From: Cellulomonas wangsupingiae
GTDB taxonomy: Bacteria; Actinomycetota; Actinomycetes; Actinomycetales; Cellulomonadaceae
NCBI RefSeq assembly: GCF_024508275.1
Contig: NZ_CP101989.1
Span: forward strand, 1,860,001-1,924,000
Direction: 5' to 3'
DNA: 64,000 nucleotides
Made by a program: the position numbers and the translations under genes. Of the stretch, positions 16,994 to 25,783 are shown piece after piece; the stretch's first letter is position 1, and each line of letters opens with the position of its first letter. The notes under the pieces are model-generated. The model saw only the letters and a list, made by a program, of their open reading frames with translations, did no database searches and was not told the origin of the DNA.

Positions 16994-18232
16994 ATGAGCG
17001 ATCCCAGTGAGGCCTGGCGACTGCGCCAGGTGACCCATCCCGTGTGGAGCCGGGTGCTGACCGGTGTCCACGCCGACGCGCTGGACTGCCTGCAGGCGAC
17101 GTTCGCCGTGCTCGCCGACCACGCGCACGGTCGTGGTGGCCACCTGGCGCTCGGGGCCCACTGGCGCTTCGCGCCACGTGTGCTCGACGACGGCACGGCC
17201 ACCGTCGCCGTGTCGCTCGACGAGCGGGCGCACGAGGCCCGCGAGGATCTGGGCCTGCGGGTCGACGCGAGCTGGTCGCGGCTCGCCGGCTCGCAGGTCC
17301 GGCGCCTCGCCCACGACGGGCAGCCGCTGTACGTGTCCGCCGACGCGTTCGACCTGCCGTGGTGCCCGTACGCGGGCCGCGCGCACCTGGAGCACAGCTT
17401 CCTGGTCGTGCCGGTCGACGGCCACGACGAGCAGGTCGACGTGGTCGACGCGTACCACAACGACACGCCGTGGGGTGCCGCGCGGCCCGGTGTGTGGCGC
17501 CCGGCGCCGGCCGACTTCGACAGCGCGCTCACCTCGGGGGCCAGGGTCCTGGCGGTCGAGCCTGGTCCGCGCAGGTGCGTGGACCCCGCGGACGTCATGA
17601 CGGAGAACGCCCGCCACCTCGTCGACGCGCTGCCCCGCATGGAGCGGTACGTGGCCCGCGTGCGCGCCGCACTCGGCACGGTCGTGGGGGTCGAGCGGCT
17701 CGTGCTCGACGTGTGGCTGCTGAGCCGCCAGCGCATGCTGCACGCGTCGTGGGTCGACAGCCTCGGCCGCGCCGTGACGGGGGCGCGCGGGCTGCGCGAG
17801 CATGTGGACCGTTGGCGCGACCTGGCGGCGCTGACGTACGTGGCCCTGCGCCGGGCCGAGCGGGGCCGCCCGGCACAGACGTCGCTCGCCGACGAGCTCG
17901 GCCACCTCCTCGCGGAGGACGTCGCGCTCGCGGCGCAGCTCGCCACCGAGGTCACGGGAGCTCCGCGCCCGACGCTGCGCGAGGTCCGTGGCACGGTGCT
18001 CTCTGCCCTGGCCGACGTCGCGGGCACCCGTGAGCACACGGTGGTGGAGGCGCAGTCGCTGCGGGACCTGCCCGGGCTCACGTCGTTCCGGCTCGCGGAC
18101 GTGCTGGACCGCGTCGAGGCCGACCTGGGCGTCGAGCTGACCGGGGACACGCTGGCCGCGACCAACTTGTGGGACCTCGACGCGCTGTGCGGCATGTTCG
18201 CGCGCTCGGTCCCGGGCGGGGTGCCGCGATGA
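16994..18232 (+). CDS. BtrH-like acyltransferase fused to a C-terminal acyl carrier domain
   Basis: Residues 1-330 resemble BtrH-type papain-fold acyltransferases: early Cys (C32 in DCLQATF), a YVSADAFDLPWCPY strand, HSFLVVPVDGH with a His, and VVDAYHN, then a helical part with DVWLLSRQR. Residues about 335-412 look like a carrier domain: a first helix, then LPGLTSFRLADVLDRVEADLG, where S364 aligns with the phosphopantetheine Ser of the free carrier (GLDSMQEIELLF). ATG 16994 has an AGGAGG ribosome site; GTG 16991 is too close. The stop overlaps the next ATG. A likely role is transfer of the carrier-bound acyl group to the amino group of the cyclitol. The fused carrier is unusual, since butirosin BtrH works with a separate carrier; this domain call is by eye. 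Confidence 0.62.
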   Translation: MSDPSEAWRLRQVTHPVWSRVLTGVHADALDCLQATFAVLADHAHGRGGHLALGAHWRFAPRVLDDGTATVAVSLDERAHEAREDLGLRVDASWSRLAGSQVRRLAHDGQPLYVSADAFDLPWCPYAGRAHLEHSFLVVPVDGHDEQVDVVDAYHNDTPWGAARPGVWRPAPADFDSALTSGARVLAVEPGPRRCVDPADVMTENARHLVDALPRMERYVARVRAALGTVVGVERLVLDVWLLSRQRMLHASWVDSLGRAVTGARGLREHVDRWRDLAALTYVALRRAERGRPAQTSLADELGHLLAEDVALAAQLATEVTGAPRPTLREVRGTVLSALADVAGTREHTVVEAQSLRDLPGLTSFRLADVLDRVEADLGVELTGDTLAATNLWDLDALCGMFARSVPGGVPR

Positions 18233-19734
18233 GCGCCGTGACGCTGCTCCCTGACCTGCTGGGCCACGCCGCGCGCACGTGGCCGGGTCGGACCGCTGTC
18301 CTCGACGCGGTCACGGCGGTGACCTACGAGGACCTGCAGGCGCACAGCGCGCGCGTCGCGTCGTGGCTCGCTGACGCCGGCGTGGGCCGCGGCGACCGGG
18401 TCGTCGTCGCGCTGCCCGCCGACGCGACGCTCGTGACGGTGATCTGGGGAGTCGTCCGGGCGGGGGCGGTGCTCGTCGTCGTGCGCGACGACGCACCGGC
18501 CCCCGCGGTCGTGCACGTGCTCGACGACGCGCAGCCGGTGCTCGTGCTGAGCGACGCCGACGTGGTGCACGACGCGGCGCACGCGGCGGGCGTCCGGGTC
18601 CGCCGCCGCAGCGACCTGCCGGGCCCCGCGCGGCCCGGCGGACCCGCACCCGCGGCCTTGGCCCCCGGGACGCTCGCCGTCGACCCCGCGCTGTTCGTCT
18701 ACACGTCCGGCAGCACGGGCATGCCCAAGGCGGTCGTCTCGACGCACGCGCAGGTCACGTTCGCGGTCACGGCCATCGCGTCGCGGCTGCGCTACCGCTG
18801 GACCGACGTCGTGCACTGCGTCCTGCCGCTGTCGTTCGACTACGGGCTCTACCAGGTGCTGCTGTGTGCGCAGGCGGGCGCGGCCCTGCATGTCGGGGGC
18901 GGCGACGAGGCCGGCGGCCGGCTGCTCGCCGGTCTGCGCCGCTCGAGAGCGAGCGTGCTGCCCGCAGTGCCGTCGCTCGCCGCCAACCTCGCGCGCCTGC
19001 TCGAGCGTCCTGGTGCGGCGCCGCCGGATCTCCGCCTGCTGACCAGCACGGGCGCGACGATGCCTCCCGAGGTGCTCGCGGTGCTGCGGGCGCGGATCCC
19101 GACGCTGCGTGTCCAGCTCATGTTCGGGCTGACCGAGTGCAAACGCGCCGCGATCCTCGACGAGGACGAGGACCTGCTGCACCCCGGGGCGTGCGGCCGG
19201 GCGCTGCCCGGCACCGAGATCCTCGCCGTGGGCCCGGACGGCCGGCCGGTGCCACGCGGTCAGCTCGGTGAGCTCGTCGTGCGCGGCCCGCACGTCATGG
19301 CCGGCTACTGGCGACGGCCCGAGCTCACGGCGCAGCGGTTCGTCCGACGTGACGGGCTGTTCCCCGAGCTGCGCACGGGCGATCACGGGTGGGTCGACCC
19401 CGGCGGCTACGTGTACTTCGCCGGCCGGCGGGACGACGTGTACAAGGAGCGCGGCACGCGCGTCAGCGCGACCGAGGTCGAGGCCGCCGCGCACCGCTGC
19501 GCGGGTGTCGAGGAGGCGTGCGTCGTGCTCCCGGGCCCGGCGCAGGACGGCGCGGCGCTCGTCGTCGTCGGCGACGTCGAGCCGGACGGGGTTCTCCGCG
19601 CGCTGCGCGGGCAGCTCGAGGACGGCAAGATCCCCGCCCGCTGCGTCGTGGTCGGCGCGATGCCGCTCACTGCGAACGGCAAGCTCGACCGCGCGCGCCT
19701 GCGTGACGTCGTGGAGGTGGGTGCCCGTGCCTGA
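18229..19734 (+). CDS. Stand-alone AMP-forming adenylation enzyme (amino- or carboxylic-acid activating), first
   Basis: The 501-residue protein has the ANL superfamily motifs in order: VYTSGSTGMPK (P-loop), LPLSFDYGLYQ, FGLTECKR (adenine and acid site), LRTGDHGWVD, and TANGKLDR with the catalytic Lys close to the C-terminus. There is no fused carrier domain. It is linked by a four-base overlap to the BtrH-like gene and by eight bases to the decarboxylase gene, followed by the free carrier protein, so it probably loads an acid onto one of the carriers. The Asp in SFDYG aligns with the one that binds the alpha-amino group in NRPS adenylation domains, which favours an amino acid substrate. Substrate identity is unknown. 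Confidence 0.82.
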   Translation: MSAVTLLPDLLGHAARTWPGRTAVLDAVTAVTYEDLQAHSARVASWLADAGVGRGDRVVVALPADATLVTVIWGVVRAGAVLVVVRDDAPAPAVVHVLDDAQPVLVLSDADVVHDAAHAAGVRVRRRSDLPGPARPGGPAPAALAPGTLAVDPALFVYTSGSTGMPKAVVSTHAQVTFAVTAIASRLRYRWTDVVHCVLPLSFDYGLYQVLLCAQAGAALHVGGGDEAGGRLLAGLRRSRASVLPAVPSLAANLARLLERPGAAPPDLRLLTSTGATMPPEVLAVLRARIPTLRVQLMFGLTECKRAAILDEDEDLLHPGACGRALPGTEILAVGPDGRPVPRGQLGELVVRGPHVMAGYWRRPELTAQRFVRRDGLFPELRTGDHGWVDPGGYVYFAGRRDDVYKERGTRVSATEVEAAAHRCAGVEEACVVLPGPAQDGAALVVVGDVEPDGVLRALRGQLEDGKIPARCVVVGAMPLTANGKLDRARLRDVVEVGARA

Positions 19735-21004
19735 CGTCGCCGCCCTGACCCCCGCGTACGTCTACGACCTCGACGAGGTGGGCCGCTGCCACGACCGCCT
19801 GCGGGCCGCGTTGCCCGCACCGAGCGACCTGTACTACTCGCTGAAGGCCAACCCGCACCCGGTGGTCGTGGCGCGGCTCGCGGCGCTCGGCTGCCGCGTC
19901 GAGGTGTGCTCGACGGGCGAGCTCGACGCGGCGCTGGCCGCGGGGGTGCTGCCCGCGCACGTGCTGTGCACCGGCCCGGGCAAGCCGGACGCCGAGGTGG
20001 CGCACGCGCTGCTCTCCGGTGTGAGCCTGTTCTCGGTCGACTCCCCGCACGGCCTCGACCAGGTCGACCGCCTCGCGGCGCGGCACGGCCTGTCCGTCGA
20101 CTGCCTGCTGCGCGTCAACGACGCGGTGCCCACGCCGGGCCAGGGCCTGGCGATGACGGGCGTGCCCTCGGCGTTCGGCGCGGACGCGGACTGGGTCGAG
20201 GCCGAACCAGAGCGGTTCACGAGCCGTGCCTGCGCGCGGCTCACGGGCTTCCACCTGTACATGGGCAGCAACCTGACCGACCAGGACGCGCTCGTCGCGC
20301 AGTTCGCCACGTCGGCGCGCACCGCGCGCAGGCTCTCGGACGTGCTCGGGATCGCCCCCGGGGTGCTCGACCTCGGGGGTGGCTTCGGTGCGCCGTTCGC
20401 CCGGTGCGGTGCGAGCCCGGACCTGACGGGCCTGGCCGAGCGGGTCGCCGACGTGCTCGACGTGACGTTCCCGGGCTGGCGCCACGGAGGGCCGCGCGTC
20501 GCGTTCGAGTCGGGGCGCTACCTCACCGCGACGTGCGGGAGGCTGCGCACCCGGGTGCTCGACGTCAAGGTGTCCCACGGGCGGCGGGTCGTCGTGCTGG
20601 AGTCCGGCATCCACCACCTGGGCGGCATGTCCGGGCTGCGCCGGCTCCCGACGCTCGCCCCCGAGCTGGTCCGCGTCCACGACACGGACGAGCGCGCCGT
20701 GTGGAGCGACGTGATGGTCGCCGGTCCGCTGTGCACACCGCTCGACACGTGGGCACGGTCCGCGACCGTCGAGGCCCTGCGCCCCGGCGACGTCGTCGAG
20801 GTCCCGAACGTCGGTGCGTACGGGCTCACCGCGAGCCTGCTCGCGTTCCTCGGCCATCCCGCACCCCACGAGCTCGTGCTCGACGAGGGCGTCGTGGTCC
20901 ACGCCTCCCGCCTCACCCTGTCCCGGTCGCCGGTGGCCGGGCCGCCCACCGAAGGAGAACCGACATGCCTCCCGAGTTCGTCGAAATGCTCCGTCCGTTC
21001 CTGA
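19727..21004 (+). CDS. PLP-dependent decarboxylase (fold III, diaminopimelate decarboxylase-like), BtrK/VinO-like candidate
   Basis: The 425-residue protein has the PLP Lys (K40) in YYSLKANPHP, the GFHLYMGSN strand, the PLP-phosphate loop LDLGGGFG, FESGRYL, and GPLCTPLD with the catalytic Cys. In butirosin (BtrK) and in vicenistatin (VinO), relatives decarboxylate an amino acid while it is bound to a carrier protein; lying between an adenylation gene and a carrier gene fits that role. GTG 19727 has a GGAGGTGG site and overlaps the preceding stop by eight bases. Its 3' end overlaps the carrier gene by 40 bases in another frame. Decarboxylation of a free amino acid is the alternative. Confidence 0.78.
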   Translation: MPDVAALTPAYVYDLDEVGRCHDRLRAALPAPSDLYYSLKANPHPVVVARLAALGCRVEVCSTGELDAALAAGVLPAHVLCTGPGKPDAEVAHALLSGVSLFSVDSPHGLDQVDRLAARHGLSVDCLLRVNDAVPTPGQGLAMTGVPSAFGADADWVEAEPERFTSRACARLTGFHLYMGSNLTDQDALVAQFATSARTARRLSDVLGIAPGVLDLGGGFGAPFARCGASPDLTGLAERVADVLDVTFPGWRHGGPRVAFESGRYLTATCGRLRTRVLDVKVSHGRRVVVLESGIHHLGGMSGLRRLPTLAPELVRVHDTDERAVWSDVMVAGPLCTPLDTWARSATVEALRPGDVVEVPNVGAYGLTASLLAFLGHPAPHELVLDEGVVVHASRLTLSRSPVAGPPTEGEPTCLPSSSKCSVRS

Positions 21005-21222
21005 AGTTCGCGGGCGACTCACCGATCACCCCGACCTCGCGCCTGCGGGACCTGGGCCTGGACTCCATGCAGGAGATCGAGCTCCTCTTCGCCGTGGAGG
21101 ACGCGTTCGGCGTCGCGCTCCCGGACGAGGATCTCGTCGACGCGACGTTCGAGACGGCGGGCTCGCTCTGGGACGTCGTGGAGCGGCTGCGCGCCCCGGA
21201 GCCCCGGGCTGTCGCACGGTGA
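20965..21222 (+). CDS. Free-standing acyl/peptidyl carrier protein
   Basis: An 85-residue acidic four-helix carrier with LGLDSMQEIELLF; S34 is the site for 4'-phosphopantetheine. It would hold the amino acid during decarboxylation and oxidation. ATG 20965 has a GAAGGAG ribosome site inside the end of the decarboxylase gene, and the stop overlaps the next GTG by four bases. The phosphopantetheinyl transferase at 23.5 kb in the same operon is the obvious activating enzyme. Together with two adenylation enzymes and the decarboxylase, this matches the logic of butirosin and of beta-amino acid starter units. Confidence 0.88.
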   Translation: MPPEFVEMLRPFLKFAGDSPITPTSRLRDLGLDSMQEIELLFAVEDAFGVALPDEDLVDATFETAGSLWDVVERLRAPEPRAVAR

Positions 21223-22397
21223 CCGCCGTGACCGGGACCCAGCCGGGCGTGTGGACCGCGGCGGCCCACGCGGTCGCCGAGATCGCGGCGGAGCACGCCG
21301 CCCGCGCGGACCGTGAGGCACGGTTCCCGCTCGAGGCGCTCGCGGCCGCTCGGGAGTCCGGGCTGCTCGGGCTGCTGGTCCCGGCGGACCTCGGTGGCCT
21401 GGGCGGAGGGCTGCGTGACCTCGTGGACGTGACGACGACGCTCGCCCGGACGGACCTGTCCGTCGCGCTCGTGCTGGCCATGCACTGCCAGCAGGTCGCC
21501 GTCGTCGACCGCGCGGGGACCGACGAGCTGCGCCGCACGCTGCTCCCGGCGGTCGCGCGGGGCGAGGTCTACCTGGGCTCGGTGACGACCGAGGCGGGGA
21601 CCGGGGGCCATCTCATGACGTCCGGCTCCGTCACGGCCGCGGGCGCCGACGGTGCCATCCTGATCGACCGCGACGCACCCGTCGTGACCGGAGGGCCGCA
21701 CGCCGACGGGTACCTCGTGACCGTCCTCGCGCCGGGCGCCACGTCGCCGACGCAGGTCACCCTCGTGTACGCGCCGCGCGACGCGCTCGAGGTCGAGGTG
21801 CGCGGCGGGTGGGACCCGCTCGGCATGCGCGCCACCCACAGCGTGCCGCTCCGGCTGCGCGGCACGGTCGAGCCCTCGGCCGTCGTCGGGGGCCACGAGG
21901 GGTTCCGCACGCTCGTGACGACCGTGTTCGCCCCGCTCGCCCACGTCGGGTGGTCCGCGGCGTGGCTCGGCACCGCCTCGGGCGCACTCGCGCGCGTCGT
22001 CGCGCACCTGCGCACCCCTGCCGGCCGCCGCGAGCTCGACGTGTCGTCCGAGCTCGTCCGGGCGCGGCTCGCCGACGTGCGTGGACGCCTGGAGGTCGTG
22101 GACGCGCTGCTGGGGCGTGTGCTCGACATGCTCGGGTCCGGTGCCGACGTGTCCACGCCACGCCGGCAGATGCGGCTCAACACCCTCAAGGTCAGGGCCG
22201 CGGACGAGTGCTTCGCGGCGGTCGACGAGCTCATCGAGCTCGTGGGGCTCCGGCACGGCTACCTCGTCGGCTCGCCCCTGCGGCTCGAGCAAGCCTTCCG
22301 CGACCTGCGCTCGGCGTCGATCAACTACCGCAGCGACCGCCTGCGGCTCGCGAACGGCTCGCTCGCACTGCTCGACCCGGAGGTCGACCTTGCCTAG
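21219..22397 (+). CDS. Acyl-CoA dehydrogenase-fold flavoprotein, first of pair
   Basis: The 392-residue protein has the acyl-CoA dehydrogenase layout: helical N-terminus (FPLEALAAARESGLLGLLVPADLGGLGGG), a beta domain with GSVTTEAGTGGH in the flavin-binding position and GMRATHS, and a helical C-terminus ending FRDLRSASINYRSDR. In secondary metabolism such proteins oxidise carrier-bound acyl or aminoacyl groups, or act as flavin-dependent hydroxylases. GTG 21219 overlaps the carrier stop as GTGA. The overlap with a second, different dehydrogenase-like gene suggests a heteromeric enzyme. The catalytic base was not located with certainty. Confidence 0.75.
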   Translation: MTAVTGTQPGVWTAAAHAVAEIAAEHAARADREARFPLEALAAARESGLLGLLVPADLGGLGGGLRDLVDVTTTLARTDLSVALVLAMHCQQVAVVDRAGTDELRRTLLPAVARGEVYLGSVTTEAGTGGHLMTSGSVTAAGADGAILIDRDAPVVTGGPHADGYLVTVLAPGATSPTQVTLVYAPRDALEVEVRGGWDPLGMRATHSVPLRLRGTVEPSAVVGGHEGFRTLVTTVFAPLAHVGWSAAWLGTASGALARVVAHLRTPAGRRELDVSSELVRARLADVRGRLEVVDALLGRVLDMLGSGADVSTPRRQMRLNTLKVRAADECFAAVDELIELVGLRHGYLVGSPLRLEQAFRDLRSASINYRSDRLRLANGSLALLDPEVDLA

Positions 22398-23541
22398 CCC
22401 CACCGACCTCGCACCCGACCTCGCGTCCGGTGAGCTGCGCGCAGCCGTCGTCGAGGCCCTCTCCGCGTGCGCACCGGGCGGCACCGCGCAGTCCCGGGCG
22501 GTGTGGTCGCAGCTGGGCCGCGCGGGGGTCCTCGCTGCCGTCGCGGGCCGGGAGGGCCCGCGCCCGGGCGTGGACCTGGTGCTGCTGCGCGCACTCCTGA
22601 CGACCCTCGACGCGCACGCCCCGCTCGGGGTCGTGCTGTCCACGTGCGTGCAGGTCGCGACGGTCCTGCCGCTGTTGGCCGACCTCGCGGACGACGACCC
22701 CGACGGGCTCGCCGCCGAGGTCCGGGACCGTGCGCTGCGCGGTGACGTCACGGTCGCGCTCGCCGTGACCGACGCCGCCGCCGCGGGCTCCGACCTGCTC
22801 GACTCCGGCACGAGCGTGACGCCCCGAGCGGATGACGTGCTCCTCGCAGGTGGCAAACGTTGGATCACCAACGCGGTGAGCTGCGACTACGCCCTGACGC
22901 TCGTCCGGCACCGGCCGGCCCGCCACTTCACGAGCTTCCGGTGGGCGCTCGTGCCCGCCGGTGCACCCGGCGTCGTGATCGCGCCCGCGGCACCCGACCT
23001 GTTCGCCGCCGCCGACGTCGGGCACGTGGACCTCCACGACGTCCGGCTCGACCGGGAGCACCTCACTGGCCGCGCCGGCCGGGCCCTGCCCGACTTCGCG
23101 CGGCACGTCGGCGTCGAGCGCCTCGCCAGCGGGATGTGGGCCGCCGCGCTGTGCCGCCGCGTGCTCACCGACCTGTACGCGTGGCTCACCGCACCCCCGC
23201 CGCGTGGAGCGGCCCGGTGGGGCCGGAACGCGGTGCGCGAGCGCTTCGCGCGCTGCCTGGTCGAGGTCGAGCGCCTCGACGCGCTCCTCACGGTCGTCAT
23301 GGGGCGGGGGGTGCCGGTGCGTGCCGTGGACGCGATGGTCGTCAAGGTGGCGGCGGGCCAGGCGGTCGAGATGGTGCTCGACGAGGCCGTCCACCTGCGC
23401 GGCGCTGACGCGTTCCGCGACGGCGGGGAGGCGCGGCTGCGCGCGCAGGCAGCGATGTTCTCCGTCGCCGGAGGCGCGAGCGGCGCCATGCTCGCGGGCG
23501 TCGCCGACCACGCCCGGGACCTGCTGGAGGCCAGGCCGTGA
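22390..23541 (+). CDS. Acyl-CoA dehydrogenase-fold flavoprotein, second of pair
   Basis: The 383-residue protein is a divergent family member: GGKRWITNAVSCDYALTLVR is the typical flavin-domain strand, and VHLRGADAF, then AMFSVAGGASGAML, match the C-terminal flavin-contact region. The N-terminal third is weakly conserved. I start it at TTG 22390, which follows a GGAGG site by about seven bases and gives the eight-base overlap seen at other junctions here; GTG 22432 would be a shorter form. It probably works with the preceding protein as in alpha2-beta2 actinobacterial dehydrogenases, or one of them may be a monooxygenase served by the flavin reductase at 25.8 kb. Confidence 0.7.
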   Translation: MPSPTDLAPDLASGELRAAVVEALSACAPGGTAQSRAVWSQLGRAGVLAAVAGREGPRPGVDLVLLRALLTTLDAHAPLGVVLSTCVQVATVLPLLADLADDDPDGLAAEVRDRALRGDVTVALAVTDAAAAGSDLLDSGTSVTPRADDVLLAGGKRWITNAVSCDYALTLVRHRPARHFTSFRWALVPAGAPGVVIAPAAPDLFAAADVGHVDLHDVRLDREHLTGRAGRALPDFARHVGVERLASGMWAAALCRRVLTDLYAWLTAPPPRGAARWGRNAVRERFARCLVEVERLDALLTVVMGRGVPVRAVDAMVVKVAAGQAVEMVLDEAVHLRGADAFRDGGEARLRAQAAMFSVAGGASGAMLAGVADHARDLLEARP

Positions 23542-24212
23542 CCCGGGTGGCGCTGCACGCGCCGCTCGACGACGTCGTCGTGGCCCTCGCGCCGGCCGAC
23601 GGGCTGGGCGGTGCGCTCCCGATCGACGTCGCCGACACCGCGGGCCTGCCCCGGTGGCGCGCGGACGAGCGGCTCGCCGCGCGTGCGCTGCTGCGCCTGC
23701 TGCTCCACGAGGCCGTCGGGCCCGCCGCCGCCTCGGCGCGCGTGTGCTCACGCGTCCACGGCCAGCCCTATCTCGACGGGTGGCCCGACCTCGCGGTGAG
23801 CATGTCGCACTCGGGCGGCTGGGTCGCCGCCGGTGTGCACGTCCGCGGCGGAACGGTCGGTGTCGACGTACAGGAGCCGTACGCCGCCGGCGAGCGGCTT
23901 GTGCGCCGCTGCTGCGGCCCGCACGCGGACCGGCTGCTCACGCTGGAGGAGTCCGCGCGTGCCGTCGAGACGAGCTGGGTGTGGTCCGTGCAGGAGGCGT
24001 GTGTCAAGGCGCGCGGCACCGGGCTCGCCGGCCGGCCGTGGACCGTGCCCGTGACGCCCTTCGCGCGGCACGGGCGCTGGGCCGGCCTGCGCTGGTGCGC
24101 CCTGCGCGGTCGTGTGCCGCTGCCGGTCAGCTGTGCCGCGGCCCCACCCGCAGGAGGCGCGGACCCGCACGGTCCCACCCCCGAGGCCCGCAACGGGAGG
24201 CGAGCGTCATGA
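23538..24212 (+). CDS. 4'-phosphopantetheinyl transferase (Sfp type)
   Basis: The enzyme converts apo to holo carrier proteins using coenzyme A. The 224-residue protein shows MSHSGGWVAAGV, VGVDVQ (metal-binding Asp) and WSVQEACVKARGTGLAG, which corresponds to the W-x-x-KEA-x-x-K motif with Gln in place of Lys in KEA. GTG 23538 overlaps the preceding stop by four bases. Targets are likely the free carrier at 20.97 kb and the carrier domain of the BtrH-like protein. The last 45 residues are a Pro/Ala-rich tail of no evident function. Confidence 0.85.
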   Translation: MTRVALHAPLDDVVVALAPADGLGGALPIDVADTAGLPRWRADERLAARALLRLLLHEAVGPAAASARVCSRVHGQPYLDGWPDLAVSMSHSGGWVAAGVHVRGGTVGVDVQEPYAAGERLVRRCCGPHADRLLTLEESARAVETSWVWSVQEACVKARGTGLAGRPWTVPVTPFARHGRWAGLRWCALRGRVPLPVSCAAAPPAGGADPHGPTPEARNGRRAS

Positions 24213-25783
24213 CGTCGTACACCTCGTTCCTCGCCACCGTCGAGCGCTGGCCGGACGCCGTCGCGCTCGAGGTCGCAGGTCGGCGGATCACCTACGCAGA
24301 CCTGCACGCCCAGGCCGAGACGCTCGCCGCCCGCCTGCTGGACCGCGACGGGTCGCCGCCGTCGGCCGTCGGCGTCCTCGCCTCCCGGAGCGTCGCGGCA
24401 TACGTCGGCTACCTCGCGGCACTGCGGGTCAGGGCCGTCGTCGTCCCGCTCAACCCGACGTTCCCCGTCGAGCGGACCGACCGGGTGGTCCGTGCGGCGA
24501 GCGTCGACGTGCTGGTCGTCGACCCGGCCGGCGCGGACGTCGCGCGCGACCTCGCGGAACGCGACGACGCGCCCCGTGCCGTGCTCGGCGAGGGCCCGGC
24601 CGACCCCGGCCCGGCGCTGCTGCCCGGGCTCGCGGTGCGGGACGACGACGTGGCGTACGTGCTGTTCACGTCGGGTTCGACCGGCCGTCCGAAGGGCGTG
24701 CCGATCCGCCACCGGCACGTCGAGCCCTACCTGCGGCGGTGCGTGGCGCGGTACGGGTCCGAGCCGGGTGCCCGCTTCTCGCAGATGTTCGACCTGACGT
24801 TCGACCCGTCGGTCTTCGACCTGTTCGTCGCGTGGCGCGGCGGTGGCGCGGTCGTCGTCCCGGCGCCCGCCGAGCTGCTCGCGCCGGTGCGCTTCGTCGC
24901 GGAGCACGAGATCACGCACTGGTTCTCGGTGCCGTCCGCCGTCTCGCTCGCGCGGCGGATGCGGATGCTGGCACCCGGCAGCATGCCGACGCTGCGGTGG
25001 AGCCTGTTCGCCGGGGAGGCCCTGACGCTCGAGCAGGCGCGCGCGTGGGCGGCGGCGGCGCCGGCGAGCGTCCTGGAGAACCTGTACGGGCCCACCGAGC
25101 TCACGATCACCTGCACGGCCTACCGGCTGCCGGCGGACCCCGGCACGTGGCCGAGCACGGTCAACGGGACGGTCCCGATCGGTCGCGTGCACCCTGGGCA
25201 CGAGGTGACCGTCCGGGACGAGGACGGATCGCCGAGCGATGTCGGGGAGCTCTGGGTGCGCGGGCCGCAGCGCTTCGACGGCTACGTCGACGCGGCCGAC
25301 GACGTGGACCGGCTCGTCGTCGCGGGGAATGGCCCTCGCTGGTATCGCACCGGGGACCGGGTCTGCGCGCTCGACGGCGAGCTCGTGCACCTGGGTCGCA
25401 CCGACGCGCAGGTCAAGGTACGCGGCTTCCGCGTCGAGCTCGCCGAGGTCGAGCACGCGCTGCGCGGTCACGACGCGGTCGAGGACGTCGTGGTCGTCGC
25501 GGGCGGCGACGCGTCGGAGCTGCACGCGTACTACACAGGACCCGACGGGCTCGGTGAGGAGCTCGTCGCCCGGGCCCGCGCCGTGCTGCCCGCCTACATG
25601 GTGCCCGCGACGGTCACCCGCCTCGAGGTGCTCCCCGTCACGGCCAACGGCAAGCTCGACCGCCGGGCACTGGCGGCGGCCGCGACGGACCGGCGCGCCG
25701 GTCCCGGACCAGCCCGCGCCGGCGGCGACCCGGGCGAGTCGGTGCGGGCCGTCGCCGCCTCGACGAGCCGGGGGCGGGCGTGA
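24209..25783 (+). CDS. Stand-alone amino acid adenylation enzyme, second
   Basis: The 524-residue protein is closer to NRPS adenylation domains than the one at 18.2 kb: FTSGSTGRPKGV (A3), FDLTFDPSVFDLF (A4, with the Asp that binds the substrate amino group), NLYGPTELTITCT (A5), YRTGDRV (A7), GRTDAQVKVRGFRVEL (A8) and TANGKLDRR (A10 Lys). No carrier domain is fused. ATG 24209 has a GGGAGG site and overlaps the preceding stop. Two separate activating enzymes with one free carrier recall VinN/VinM in vicenistatin, where the second adds a protecting amino acid to the carrier-bound one. Substrate not predicted. Confidence 0.85.
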   Translation: MTSYTSFLATVERWPDAVALEVAGRRITYADLHAQAETLAARLLDRDGSPPSAVGVLASRSVAAYVGYLAALRVRAVVVPLNPTFPVERTDRVVRAASVDVLVVDPAGADVARDLAERDDAPRAVLGEGPADPGPALLPGLAVRDDDVAYVLFTSGSTGRPKGVPIRHRHVEPYLRRCVARYGSEPGARFSQMFDLTFDPSVFDLFVAWRGGGAVVVPAPAELLAPVRFVAEHEITHWFSVPSAVSLARRMRMLAPGSMPTLRWSLFAGEALTLEQARAWAAAAPASVLENLYGPTELTITCTAYRLPADPGTWPSTVNGTVPIGRVHPGHEVTVRDEDGSPSDVGELWVRGPQRFDGYVDAADDVDRLVVAGNGPRWYRTGDRVCALDGELVHLGRTDAQVKVRGFRVELAEVEHALRGHDAVEDVVVVAGGDASELHAYYTGPDGLGEELVARARAVLPAYMVPATVTRLEVLPVTANGKLDRRALAAAATDRRAGPGPARAGGDPGESVRAVAASTSRGRA

